Shown here piece after piece: positions 16,194 to 24,773 of a DNA stretch of 64,000 nucleotides. The position numbers and the translations under genes were made by a program. A model generated the notes under the pieces. The model was not told the origin of the DNA and did no database searches. It worked only from the letters and a program-made list of their open reading frames with translations. Origin of the DNA: an uncultured Candidatus Melainabacteria bacterium (GTDB lineage: Bacteria; Cyanobacteriota; Vampirovibrionia; Gastranaerophilales; Gastranaerophilaceae); the NCBI GenBank assembly GCA_934754775.1, contig CAKVIM010000008.1, forward strand, positions 1 to 64,000, given 5' to 3'. Position 1 is the first letter of the stretch; each line of letters begins with the position of its first letter.

Positions 16194-17141
16194 ATGAATT
16201 GTAATTTAGATGATATCATAAAACAGTCAAGAAAGATACTACTTTTATCTCACATGAATCCGGATGGCGATACTTTAGGTTCAATGTGTGCTCTTTATAG
16301 CATGATTTATCACAGATTTAAGATAAAAGCTGATATGAACGTGGTTTCAAATGTTCCGTATAATTACAAATTTTTGCCAAATGTAGCTCTTGCAGAACGT
16401 TATTTTGATAAATCTTTGGTCTATGATATGGTGATTACTCTTGATGTGGCTGCAATTGATAGAGTACTTGATTCTCAGATTCTTTTTGAGAAAGCAAAAT
16501 GTACTGTTAATATTGACCACCACAAGACTAATCCGAAGTTTGGCGATTATCAGATAATCAACCCTGAGGCAAGCTCTTGTGGTGAAGTCTTGTTTGATTA
16601 TTTCAAAGAGAATAATTGGGAAATCGATAAAGATGCTGCTATTTGCTTGTATACGGCGATAATGACTGATACGGGCAATTTTAGGTTCGAAAATACTTCC
16701 TCGAATACTTTTAGAGCTGCTGCAGAACTTGTTGAAAAAGGCGTTGTACCGAATTATGTGTACAAAAAATGTTACGAAACAAAAACAAAAAACTTCGTGA
16801 TGTTCCAAAATTATTGTGTTAATAAAGCCGAATTTTTGCAAGATAACAAAATTGTTTATACAACTGTATACAAAAAAGATTTGGAAAAATTTTCTGCAGG
16901 AGATGATTTTACGGACGGAATTGCAGAAACTCTTCGTGCAATCGATACTACGGAAGTTTCTTTTGTGGCAAAAGAAGTTGATTCAAAGCTTACGAAGATT
17001 TCTATGCGTAGTAAAAAAACAGATGTTGCAGAAATCTGCTCGAGATTCGGTGGCGGCGGTCATACTTTTGCTGCCGGATGTACAATTAAAGCAAGTGTAA
17101 AGGACGCTGTAGTAAAAATATTGAGAGAAATTAAGCTGTGA
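16194..17141 (+). CDS. nrnA: Bifunctional oligoribonuclease / PAP phosphatase
   Basis: DHH/DHHA1 phosphoesterase that degrades nano-RNA and dephosphorylates 3'-phosphoadenosine 5'-phosphate. 315 aa, typical. Metal-binding motifs are visible: LLSHMNPDGDTLGS near residue 18, VITLDVA near residue 84, the signature NIDHHKTN near residue 108, and TAIMTDTGNF near residue 158. The DHHA1 domain ends with RFGGGGHTFAAGC. Start is an ATG behind an extended -10 box. The stop TGA overlaps the GTG start of the next gene, so the two are translationally coupled. Confidence 0.93.
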   Translation: MNCNLDDIIKQSRKILLLSHMNPDGDTLGSMCALYSMIYHRFKIKADMNVVSNVPYNYKFLPNVALAERYFDKSLVYDMVITLDVAAIDRVLDSQILFEKAKCTVNIDHHKTNPKFGDYQIINPEASSCGEVLFDYFKENNWEIDKDAAICLYTAIMTDTGNFRFENTSSNTFRAAAELVEKGVVPNYVYKKCYETKTKNFVMFQNYCVNKAEFLQDNKIVYTTVYKKDLEKFSAGDDFTDGIAETLRAIDTTEVSFVAKEVDSKLTKISMRSKKTDVAEICSRFGGGGHTFAAGCTIKASVKDAVVKILREIKL

Positions 17142-18022
17142 GATTTAGAACACTAAGAAATATAATTAAATCTGTAATAGAACACGATTTTTTCGGAATG
17201 GCTTCCGAAATGGGCTTTATGCTCGTTATTGGTATCTTTCCTTTTATGCTGTTTTTGACAGCACTTTTCGGTTGGCTGGGAAAACATTCTTTTATGAACC
17301 CGCTAATCTTGTTTTTGCAACAAGTGATGCCAAATGATGTTATTAACCTTATTGAAACTGTGTTGAATGAGGTTTGGTTCTTCACAAAAGGCGGCTTGGT
17401 TGCGACTTTCGGGTTCTGTGTTACTCTGATGCTTTCAACTAATGCTCTTGCAATTGTGCTTAAAGGCTTGAATAGAGCTTATAAAGTTGAAGAGACCCGC
17501 TCATTTTTGTATACAAGATTGCTTTCACTGATTATGGTGTTTGTGAACGCTCTTGTGTTGTTTCTGAGTATCAACCTGATTGTATTCGGTAAAGTTATCA
17601 TAAAATTCCTTATGACGTATATTGGAATGACGGCTCATCTAGGAAACACTATGTTAGTTTTAAGATGGCCGATTGCTTTTGTTGCTTTGTTTATAATGGC
17701 GTATTTGCATTATTATATTCTTCCGGATTTGGGAAGTAATGAAAGACTAAGAAGAAAAAGTGCTCTTCCGGGGACGATTTTCTTCTGTGTTTCTTGGTTG
17801 CTTGGTTCTTGGGGTTTTTCTCTATATATCAATAATTTACATACCTATAACTTTGTATATGGTACTATCGGCGGCTTTGCGGTGCTGATGGTCTGGTTGT
17901 ATTACACTTCAATTTTGATACTAATTGGTGGTGAAATAAATTCACAGTTGTTCAACAAATTGGAACGCTGTGAGTGTATAAAAGCAAAAAGAAATGGTGC
18001 AAGCGGTGATAACAAGATATAG
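17138..18022 (+). CDS. YihY/virulence factor BrkB family membrane protein
   Basis: 294 aa, six predicted transmembrane helices, matching the YihY/BrkB family formerly mis-assigned as RNase BN. Typical segments are FFGMASEMGFMLVIGIFPFM at the N-terminus, LSTNALAIVLKGLNRAYK near residue 105, and LPGTIFFCVSWLLGSWGFSLYI near residue 208, then GTIGGFAVLMVWLYY. The molecular function is unknown; a transport or envelope role has been suggested. The GTG start overlaps the nrnA stop (GTGA), and its 3' end overlaps the next gene by 29 nt. Confidence 0.88.
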   Translation: MRFRTLRNIIKSVIEHDFFGMASEMGFMLVIGIFPFMLFLTALFGWLGKHSFMNPLILFLQQVMPNDVINLIETVLNEVWFFTKGGLVATFGFCVTLMLSTNALAIVLKGLNRAYKVEETRSFLYTRLLSLIMVFVNALVLFLSINLIVFGKVIIKFLMTYIGMTAHLGNTMLVLRWPIAFVALFIMAYLHYYILPDLGSNERLRRKSALPGTIFFCVSWLLGSWGFSLYINNLHTYNFVYGTIGGFAVLMVWLYYTSILILIGGEINSQLFNKLERCECIKAKRNGASGDNKI

Positions 18023-18572
18023 AGAATATTTGGCTTTTTTAGACAAAGAATTATCTAAGATGTTTGACTCTCAAAAACCTTTTATCAAATGTAGGGAAGG
18101 TTGTGCTTATTGCTGTAGGGAAGGCGAATACCCGATTTCAGAACTCGAGTACGTAAATTTGATGCTCTGTTACAATGATTTAGAGGATTCTATTAAGGAT
18201 AGAGTTAATGAAAATATCTCGGCTTTGCTGGAAAAATCAAGAGAGCGAATGTATGAATGCCCATTTCTTGTGGATGAAAAATGTTCCGTTTATCCTGCAA
18301 GGGCAATTATTTGCAGAGCTTTTGGGCTTATTTCATATGATGATAAAAACAAAAAACGTATGCCTTTCTGCGTAGATTTAGGACTTAATTATGCGAATGT
18401 TTATGACCCGAAAGTGGGTAAAATGGTTTCCTGTGCAGAAGATGGAACTGAGCCCGTCGCTTTTAATACGGATAGAAAATTTTTGCGTAGTGCAAAAATT
18501 GAGCGAGAGTTTAATATCTTTTTTGGAGAGGATAAACCTCTTGTAGAGTGGTTAGAAGAAGAGTTTAAGTAA
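17994..18572 (+). CDS. YkgJ family cysteine cluster protein
   Basis: 192 aa. The eight-cysteine pattern of the YkgJ/CxxCxxCC family is present: KCREGCAYCCREGEYPI near residue 29 and CPFLVDEKCSVYPARAIICRAFG near residue 85 (written here as CPFLVDEKC, SVYPARAIICRAFG). Such cysteine clusters are thought to bind zinc or an iron-sulfur cluster; no reaction is established. The start lies 29 nt inside the BrkB gene, so nrnA-brkB-ykgJ form one overlapping operon. Cytoplasmic. Confidence 0.85.
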   Translation: MVQAVITRYREYLAFLDKELSKMFDSQKPFIKCREGCAYCCREGEYPISELEYVNLMLCYNDLEDSIKDRVNENISALLEKSRERMYECPFLVDEKCSVYPARAIICRAFGLISYDDKNKKRMPFCVDLGLNYANVYDPKVGKMVSCAEDGTEPVAFNTDRKFLRSAKIEREFNIFFGEDKPLVEWLEEEFK

Positions 18573-18573
18573 A

Positions 18574-18819
18574 TTATTTAATTAATGTAGAGATAAATCT
18601 GATAGAGTCGTCAGCCAATTCTCTAACGAAGTCTTTAGCGATTTTAGAAAGCGGTCTGCTGTCGATTTTATCGAAGATAGCGTAGATAGGATCACCGCCG
18701 TTGTTGAATCTCATTTGTCTGTCTTGTTTATTCAAGTAGTAGCAGTGGAAGTTTTTAGGGATTTCTAAAGCCCCAGCCGGTTTTTTATTTCTTTCGATAG
18801 CGTCGTATGTAGTAGCCAT
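18574..18819 (-). CDS. Small hypothetical protein
   Basis: 81 aa, no family recognised. Begins MATTYDAIERNKKPAGA and ends in an amphipathic helix (AKDFVRELADDSIRFISTLIK, cut at the last residue). A longer frame reaches 18954, but those codons run into repeat DNA, and an AGAGAGAG site lies about 8 nt before the ATG at 18817-18819, so the short form is chosen. It is convergent with the YkgJ gene, whose stop is 1 nt away. Soluble and probably cytoplasmic. Confidence 0.6.
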   Translation of the reverse strand: MATTYDAIERNKKPAGALEIPKNFHCYYLNKQDRQMRFNNGGDPIYAIFDKIDSRPLSKIAKDFVRELADDSIRFISTLIK

Positions 18820-18916
18820 AATTAAAACTCTCTCTAAATATCTCTTACATATATATAAAGTATATCTATTTCCAAAAATTGCCTTTTTTAGAGTAAGAAT
18901 GTAAAGTTTTGTAAAC

Positions 18917-19011
18917 AAACCTACCCTCTCCAGACGGAGAGGGTAGGTTTTCAATGTGAAAGCTATGCTTGAACATTAGAAAAACGGGTGAGGTGTTATC
19001 CCGTAAGGGAA
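18917..19011. repeat. R1-family element, copy 3
   Basis: A perfect 15-bp hairpin (18917-18931 with 18936-18950) followed by 39 bases (18948-18985) that match 8802-8840 in reverse orientation with one mismatch, then an R1 arm (18982-19011). The gap from 18955 to 19289 also holds the R4 hairpin, two CACCACGAGCG direct repeats (19026 and 19112) and the A/T-rich inverted repeat at 19226-19261; no gene was found. Confidence 0.7.
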
Positions 19012-19064
19012 CAGAACATCATTCGCACCACGAGCGTGCAGCGTCTAGCTGCTATAGCGAGAAA

Positions 19065-19088
19065 GTAGGTTGGGCATACCTGCCCAAC
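19065..19088. repeat. R4 short hairpin repeat, copy 2
   Basis: GTTGGGCA-TACC-TGCCCAAC preceded by AGTAG, matching 5809-5833 except for the loop. Confidence 0.7.
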
Positions 19089-19225
19089 AAATATAAGTAA
19101 TAATCTTTAGCACCACGAGCGTCCCTTAGCGAGTGTCAAAGTGCCGGTTCACCGGCTGCATCCATTCAGTCCACAACCGTAAGGTTGTAGAAAACAATGC
19201 GTCATTTCTTTTCTTTTGCTTCGTT

Positions 19226-19261
19226 TTCTTTTCTTTGTTCGCAATAAAGAAAAGAAAATGA
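19226..19261. repeat. A/T-rich inverted repeat
   Basis: Arms TTTTCTTTTCTTT and AAAGAAAAGAAAA, 13 bp, around a loop of about 10 nt, downstream of the ABC ATPase gene. Confidence 0.6.
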
Positions 19262-19276
19262 AGAACTAATTTATTC

Positions 19277-19307
19277 CGTAACAGAGAGACTACGTCTCTC
19301 TGTTACG
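19277..19307 (-). terminator. Hairpin at the end of the ABC ATPase gene
   Basis: Perfect 14-bp stem (19277-19290 with 19294-19307) that includes the last codons and stop codon of the gene. The T-tract is weak, so it may act as an RNA stability element instead. Confidence 0.5.
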
Positions 19308-20018
19308 TATTTTCATCCATTCATCTTTTGGTAAATCTGAAACAATATTTCCGTCTTTGAATCTTATTATTCTTGAGCAATATTCTGCAATATCAGGCTC
19401 GTGAGTAACCAGAACAATTGTCTTACCTTCTTTATCTCCAAAACCTTTGTTGAGCCGCACAAAAAATTCCATAACCTCGATACTTGTTTTTGTATCAAGG
19501 TTTCCTGTCGGCTCGTCTGCTAAAATGAGCGGTGCATCATTTACTAATGCTCTTGCGATTGCTACACGCTGTTGTTGACCGCCTGACATCTGGTTTGGCA
19601 TATGAGATTCTCGGTTTTTTAGCCCGACTATTTCTAAAGCTTCTTTTGCTCTTCTATGTCGTTCTTCTTCGGGAATTCCTTTGTAAATCATTGGGAGCTC
19701 AACATTTTCTAGTGCGGAAGTTCTTGATATCAGGTTAAATCCTTGAAAAACGAAGCCTATTTTGTTGTTTCTGATTTCTGACAACTCTTCTTGATTAAGC
19801 GAAAAAACATCAACTCCGTCAAGGTGATAACTTCCGCTTGTTGGTCTGTCAAGCGTACCCAGAGTGTTCATACAGGTTGATTTGCCGGAACCGGATGTTC
19901 CCATAATCGCAACAAATTCGCCTTTTTCAACAGAAAAAGATACCCCATTTAAGGCATTAAAGCTATCTTCTCCTGTTGTGTAAGTTTTTACGATATTTTT
20001 TATTTCAATCAATGCCAT
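19290..20018 (-). CDS. ABC transporter ATP-binding protein, MacB/LolD type
   Basis: 242 aa ATPase subunit. Walker A GTSGSGKST near residue 40, Q-loop FVFQGFNLI, signature MSGGQQQRVAIARAL near residue 143, Walker B LILADEPTGNLD and the switch His in LVTHEPDIA are all intact. The GNLD form and the N-terminal IKNIVKTY fit the MacB/LolD/FtsE group, which drive lipoprotein release or export through type VII permeases. No permease lies beside it, so the partner is encoded elsewhere. The last codons overlap a perfect hairpin. Confidence 0.92.
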   Translation of the reverse strand: MALIEIKNIVKTYTTGEDSFNALNGVSFSVEKGEFVAIMGTSGSGKSTCMNTLGTLDRPTSGSYHLDGVDVFSLNQEELSEIRNNKIGFVFQGFNLISRTSALENVELPMIYKGIPEEERHRRAKEALEIVGLKNRESHMPNQMSGGQQQRVAIARALVNDAPLILADEPTGNLDTKTSIEVMEFFVRLNKGFGDKEGKTIVLVTHEPDIAEYCSRIIRFKDGNIVSDLPKDEWMKIRNRET

Positions 20019-20197
20019 GGGAATATTTTACAATAAAATTATCAAGAAGAAATGTGCATAAAAATTTTGTCCATAAAAAACTCTGTAATAAAACTTAACA
20101 CTCATATATATACATCAAGCTTTCTTCATGTTACGCTTATATTACTTAAAAGAATTAAAAAAAAGAGCGTATTACTTATTTAAAAAAGGAGAAACTA

Positions 20198-22843
20198 ATG
20201 ACTCAAAAGAGAGTATGGCTGTTCCGTGAAGGTAATGCTGATATGCGTAACCTATTAGGCGGTAAGGGAGCTAACCTTGCTGAAATGACAAACTTAGGTT
20301 TGCCAGTTCCACCGGGACTTACTATCACAACTGAAACTTGTATGGATTACATCAATAACGGTAACAAGATGCCGGAAGGTCTTATGGACGAAGTTAAAAA
20401 GGCTTTGGCTGATGTTGAGACTCAAACCGGTAAAAAGTTTGGTGATACTCAAAACCCACTTTTAGTTTCTGTTCGTTCAGGTGCAAGAGTTTCAATGCCT
20501 GGTATGATGGAAACTATTTTGAACTTAGGTTTGAACGACGAAACAGTAGAAGCTATGATTAAATTAACTAACAATCCTAGATTCTGCTACGATTCATACA
20601 GAAGATTTTTGACAATGTTCGGTTCTGTAGCTTGGGAAATGGACAGACAAAAATATTTTGAATCAGAAGTTGAAAAAGTTAAGGAAAGAGAAGGCGTTAA
20701 ATCAGATACAGAAATTTCTGCTGAAGGCTGGAAATCTCTTATTCCTGTTTATAAAAACGTTATCAAAGAAGTTACAGGTAAAGACTTCCCTCAAGATCCA
20801 TACGTACAACTTCAAGAAGCAATTGAAGCTGTATTCCGTTCTTGGAACATTCCTCGTGCAGTAGCTTACAGAAACATGAACAAAATCGACCATAACTTCG
20901 GTACAGCGGTTAACGTTCAAACAATGGTATTCGGTAACATGGGTGATGATTGTGCTACAGGTGTTTCATTCACTCGTAACCCTGCAACCGGTGAAAACAA
21001 ATTTTACGGCGAATACTTGACAAACGCTCAAGGTGAAGACGTTGTAGCCGGTATCAGAACTCCAAAACCTATTTCTGAATTAGAAACAGAAATGCCTGAC
21101 TTGTACAGACAATATGTTGATATTGCAAAGAAATTGGAACTTGGTTACAAAGATGTTCAAGATATGGAATTCACAATCGAAAAAGGTAAATTGTACATCC
21201 TTCAAACTCGTAACGGTAAAAGAACTGCAGCAGCTGCTGTAAAAATTGCCGTTGATATGTGCAAAGAAGGCATTATCTCTAAAGAACGTGCAATTCAATT
21301 GGTTGACCCATATTCAGTAAACCAAATCTTGCTTCCTTGCTTTGATGCTAAAGCTATGGAAGAAGCAACTAAGATTGCTCATGGTGTAAATGCATCTCCT
21401 GGTGCAGCTGTTGGTAAGATTGTATTTGATACAGAAGAAGCTGCTCAAAGAGGTGAAGCAGGTGAAAAAGTTATCTTGGTTCGTGTAGAAACTTGTCCTG
21501 ATGATATTCACGGTATGGCAGTTGCTCAAGGTGTTTTAACACTAAGAGGCGGTGCAACATCTCACGCAGCAGTAGTTGCTAAAGGTATGGGTAAACCTTG
21601 CGTATCCGGTTGCGAAGATATGAAAATTGACCTTGCTAACGAAACATTAACAGGTGCTGACGGTACTGTTTATCACAAAGATGAAGTAATTTCTTTAGAC
21701 GGTGGTAAAGGTATTGTTATGGCAGGTGCTGTTAAATTAGTTGATGCTAAGATTGATGATAACTGGAATACATTCTTCAACTGGGTTGATGAAATCAGAG
21801 AAATCCACGTAGAAGCTAACGCTGATACTCCAAAAGATATAGAAAACGCTTTGAAGTTTGGTGCTGAAGGTGTTGGTCTTTGCAGAACAGAACACATGTT
21901 CATGGATCCGGACAGACTTCCTTGGGTTCAAAAGATGATTATTGCAGGAACTTCTGAAGCAAGACGTGAAGCTTTAGACAAATTATTGCCAATGCAATAT
22001 TCTGACTTCTATGCTATGTTCAAGGCAATTGGTGACAAACCAATGACAGTTAGACTTCTTGACCCGCCTCTTCACGAATTCTTACCTTCTAAGGAAGAAT
22101 TGATTAAGGAAGTTGCAACTCTTAAAGCACTTAACCAAGACGCAACTGAAAAAGAAGAACTTCTTCATGTTGTTGAAGGTCTTTCTGAATCTAACCCTAT
22201 GATGGGCTTGAGAGGTTGCAGACTTGGTTTAACTTATCCTGAAATTAACGAAATGCAAGTAAGAGCTATTTTTGAAGCAGCTTGTGATGTTAAAAAAGAA
22301 GGAATTGATGTTAAACCTTGGGTTATGATTCCTCTAATCGGTCATGTAAATGAATTGAAAGTTGCGAAGGAAATCTTGGAAAAAGTTGCTGAAATCGTAA
22401 TGCTTGAAAAAGGCATTAAGGTTGAATACAAGTTTGGTACAATGATTGAAATTCCTCGTGCAGCACTTACAGCTGATGAAATTGCTGAATACGCTGAATT
22501 TTTCTCATTCGGTACAAATGACTTAACTCAGATGACATTCGGCTATTCAAGAGATGACGCAGAAGGAAAATTCTTGAACAGATATGTTGATCAAAAAATT
22601 CTTCCTGCAAATCCGTTTGCAACATTAGACCAGAAGGGTGTTGGACAATTAATCGAAATGTCTATGAAATTAGGACACAAGGTTAATTCTAAACTTGTTG
22701 GTGGTGTTTGTGGTGAACACGGTGGCGATCCTGACTCAGTTAAATTCTGTCACAGAATTGGCTTGAACTATGTATCTTGCTCACCATTCAGAATTCCGCA
22801 AGCAAAACTTGCAGCGGCTCAAGCTGTTGTTGAAGGCAAGTAG
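20198..22843 (+). CDS. ppdK: Pyruvate, phosphate dikinase
   Basis: Converts pyruvate, ATP and phosphate to PEP, AMP and PPi, reversibly; in anaerobes it often works in the glycolytic direction. 881 aa, full length. The N-terminal ATP-grasp domain starts LLGGKGANLAEMTNLG; the phosphohistidine domain has the catalytic His in GGATSHAAVVAKGMGKPC near residue 457; the C-terminal PEP domain includes FGTNDLTQMTFGYSRDD and the active-site Cys in GVCGEHGGDP. A strong ribosome binding site (AAAAAGGAG) and a perfect terminator frame it as a single-gene unit. It lacks an adjacent PPDK regulatory protein. Confidence 0.96.
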   Translation: MTQKRVWLFREGNADMRNLLGGKGANLAEMTNLGLPVPPGLTITTETCMDYINNGNKMPEGLMDEVKKALADVETQTGKKFGDTQNPLLVSVRSGARVSMPGMMETILNLGLNDETVEAMIKLTNNPRFCYDSYRRFLTMFGSVAWEMDRQKYFESEVEKVKEREGVKSDTEISAEGWKSLIPVYKNVIKEVTGKDFPQDPYVQLQEAIEAVFRSWNIPRAVAYRNMNKIDHNFGTAVNVQTMVFGNMGDDCATGVSFTRNPATGENKFYGEYLTNAQGEDVVAGIRTPKPISELETEMPDLYRQYVDIAKKLELGYKDVQDMEFTIEKGKLYILQTRNGKRTAAAAVKIAVDMCKEGIISKERAIQLVDPYSVNQILLPCFDAKAMEEATKIAHGVNASPGAAVGKIVFDTEEAAQRGEAGEKVILVRVETCPDDIHGMAVAQGVLTLRGGATSHAAVVAKGMGKPCVSGCEDMKIDLANETLTGADGTVYHKDEVISLDGGKGIVMAGAVKLVDAKIDDNWNTFFNWVDEIREIHVEANADTPKDIENALKFGAEGVGLCRTEHMFMDPDRLPWVQKMIIAGTSEARREALDKLLPMQYSDFYAMFKAIGDKPMTVRLLDPPLHEFLPSKEELIKEVATLKALNQDATEKEELLHVVEGLSESNPMMGLRGCRLGLTYPEINEMQVRAIFEAACDVKKEGIDVKPWVMIPLIGHVNELKVAKEILEKVAEIVMLEKGIKVEYKFGTMIEIPRAALTADEIAEYAEFFSFGTNDLTQMTFGYSRDDAEGKFLNRYVDQKILPANPFATLDQKGVGQLIEMSMKLGHKVNSKLVGGVCGEHGGDPDSVKFCHRIGLNYVSCSPFRIPQAKLAAAQAVVEGK

Positions 22844-22860
22844 GAATCAGATATAATTAA

Positions 22861-22900
22861 TGCGGATGGAATGCTTTTAGCATTCCATCCGCATTTTTTT
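22861..22900 (+). terminator. Terminator of ppdK
   Basis: 14-bp perfect stem (22861-22874 with 22880-22893) and a run of Ts. Confidence 0.9.
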
Positions 22901-22939
22901 GCTTTTTTTTACAGTGTTTGAGAAAAATTTGATATATCC

Positions 22940-23074
22940 TACCTCAAAATGACGTCAAACCGATAGTTTCACGCTACGTCATTCTGAGAAACTGTGTTTC
23001 GAAGAATCCAGCTTTTTATTAACTATTATTTTAAATCTATACAATGCAGATTTTATTAGAAAGTCTTGTAATGA
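22940..23074. repeat. R2 repeat, copy 1
   Basis: About 135 bases alignable along their whole length with 46536-46670. Shared landmarks are AATGACG near the start, TAGTTTCAC, ACGTCAT, GATCCAGCTT or AATCCAGCTT, TTATTAACTAT, and the end ATTTTATTAGAAAGTCTTG. It contains inverted ACGTCATTCTGAG-type sequences seen in palindromic repeats of other bacteria. Non-coding. Confidence 0.7.
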
Positions 23075-23115
23075 CTACCTTTTTATATTATAGATAAATT
23101 TATCTAAACCCAACT

Positions 23116-23278
23116 ACGCCAAACTAGTAGTCTCTATCTGGGCTAAAGTACATTTACCCCTTTACCCCCACCCCTATGTTACTTGAGTCTGGTAGTTCCT
23201 ATTCAAACCAAATCATCACGCCAAACTAGTAGTTCTTATCTGGGCTAAAGTACATTTACCCCTTTACCCCTACCCCTA
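23116..23278. repeat. R3 tandem repeat
   Basis: Two nearly identical units of about 60 bases (23116-23175 and 23218-23278): ACGCCAAACTAGTAG, then ATCTGGGCTAAAGTACATTT, then ACCCCTTTACCCC. A degenerate third piece lies between them. The second unit runs into the last codon of the gene ending at 23276. The gap 22844-23275 otherwise holds only the terminator and R2. Confidence 0.75.
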
Positions 23279-24742
23279 GATTTTGCCAATGAATTTTATG
23301 TTGACGTCACTAACCAGTTCTTCGTGAGCGAGTACGGTTAAATCTCTAACGAATTCGTTTAAGATAACGAAGATCATGTGACGAATATCTAGTGGAGCTA
23401 CTATTATAGGTTTTGTAATTTTTTTAGATTTAGCGAACTTGATGATTTTTTCAGCAATATTTTGCACATCATCCGCTTGAATTCGGACTATGGCTTCATC
23501 TTCATCTTCTTTGAAGAATGAGTAGACCGTGTCAAGAGTTTCGTCTGAAAGCTCTATTACTTTAAGTTCTCCGTTTTCTGCTAAATCTTTTATTATTTGC
23601 TTTGATAGAGCCAATCTTACTTTATCTAGGAGATCTTCTTTTGTTGGTTCGTTCGCATAATCGTTGATTTTTTCGAATATGTAGATAATGTTTTTTACAG
23701 AAACACCTTCTCTTATAAGACAAGTCAGCAGGTATTTTAAATCTGATGCTGTGATAAAATCAGGGATAATGTTGTCAACGAGGAACGAGTTGTTTTCGAG
23801 CACGATTTCAACGTACTTGTTAACATCATTGTAGTCCATAATATCTGATACTTCTCTTATTGCAATGTATTCAATTGCTTTTCCGATGTATTCAGCTGCT
23901 GTTAGGCCTTGGAGCCAAAAATCTTTGACTTTATCTTTTTGAATCCAAACGAGTTTTCTGCCGGTGATATCATCCACGAGTTGGAAATCTTCTTCTGTCA
24001 GTTTGTATCCTTTTAGTTCATCCTTGTAGAAAGCGATGTAGTTCGGGAATACTACGGAGCGGAAAACTTCTATGTCGTGGATTTTTATGCAGAACTCATT
24101 TTGAGAGAGCTCGTCACTGTTGTGAAAATGTATGTGCGGAATGACGTAGCCCAGTTTTTCAGTCAGATTTTGTCTTATTTTAACTGTTTCTGCAAGAAGA
24201 TTGTCGGCTTCGTCCATTGACACTACTTCCAAGATTTCTTCAGAAAGATTTACTACAAACTTTTCTTCTTTGATTGCAGAGAACATTGTTTCAGGAGAAA
24301 TTTCGTTTACTAGTGACTGCTTAAGTGTATCAAGTTGTTTTAGTTCATCTGACATCTGGTTGTTGAGTTGGTTCTTTTCATCAGGTGAAAGATTATCACT
24401 TTCCAGTTGAGATTTGATTTTCTTGATGCGTTCTTTTTGGTTCGCTATCTTTAACTGGATTTCTTTGCAAGATGCGTAAGGACTGGACGGTGCAGCTAAC
24501 ATCTTTTCCATACGGTATTTAAAACTTGTGATGTTAACGATGTCGTCCAGATCCGGAGTTTCATCTTCTTGCTTTTCACGCATAAAAATGCAGTTAAAGT
24601 CTATTGATGAGTCGGTTTCTACCTCGTGCATCGTGTATAAATCCCAACCTTCCTCGGACATTTCGTTTAGAAGATTTTCTAAAGCCTGCTTGTCATCAGT
24701 CGGAACTGACTTTATTACGTACTGCATTTTTTTGTTAAACAT
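23276..24742 (-). CDS. Soluble FlhA-like protein: DUF4177-like domain, coiled coil, FHIPEP cytosolic domain
   Basis: 488 aa with no membrane segment. Residues 6-55 (QYVIKSVPTDDKQALENLLN, then EEGWDLYTMHEV) match the DUF4177 pattern. Residues 91-147 form a Lys/Glu/Gln-rich coiled coil. Residues 165-488 align over their whole length with the cytosolic domain of FlhA, the flagellar and type III export-gate protein: KIRQNLTEKLGYVIPHIHFH, NEFCIKIHDIEV, IPDFITASDLKYLLTCLIREG then VSVKNI, KVRLALSKQI, and the end VAPLDIRHMIF then LAHEELVSDVNIKFIGKI. FlhA's N-terminal membrane domain is absent, and upstream DNA encodes Skp, so this is not a truncation. A good ribosome binding site (AAAGGA) starts it 31 nt after skp. 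In FlhA this domain forms a nonameric ring that docks chaperones and substrates; the role here is unknown. Confidence 0.85.
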   Translation of the reverse strand: MFNKKMQYVIKSVPTDDKQALENLLNEMSEEGWDLYTMHEVETDSSIDFNCIFMREKQEDETPDLDDIVNITSFKYRMEKMLAAPSSPYASCKEIQLKIANQKERIKKIKSQLESDNLSPDEKNQLNNQMSDELKQLDTLKQSLVNEISPETMFSAIKEEKFVVNLSEEILEVVSMDEADNLLAETVKIRQNLTEKLGYVIPHIHFHNSDELSQNEFCIKIHDIEVFRSVVFPNYIAFYKDELKGYKLTEEDFQLVDDITGRKLVWIQKDKVKDFWLQGLTAAEYIGKAIEYIAIREVSDIMDYNDVNKYVEIVLENNSFLVDNIIPDFITASDLKYLLTCLIREGVSVKNIIYIFEKINDYANEPTKEDLLDKVRLALSKQIIKDLAENGELKVIELSDETLDTVYSFFKEDEDEAIVRIQADDVQNIAEKIIKFAKSKKITKPIIVAPLDIRHMIFVILNEFVRDLTVLAHEELVSDVNIKFIGKI

Positions 24743-24773
24743 AGCTATCCTTTACGTTAAATAATATTGAGAA

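Noticed and set aside
18574..18819. Possible homology of the 81-aa protein's end (DFVRELADDS) to the end of the FlhA-like protein (EFVRDLTVLA)
   Set aside because: Only a few residues match, in an amphipathic helix where chance similarity is expected, and the rest of the proteins do not align.
23116..23278. CRISPR-like array
   Set aside because: Only two full units, different spacing, no cas genes nearby, and the repeats are C-rich and non-palindromic.
23276..24742. Reading the FlhA-like gene as a truncated or frameshifted flhA
   Set aside because: The DNA directly upstream encodes a complete Skp in another transcription unit position, the gene has its own strong SD, and the N-terminal DUF4177-like domain and coiled coil are intact coding sequence.
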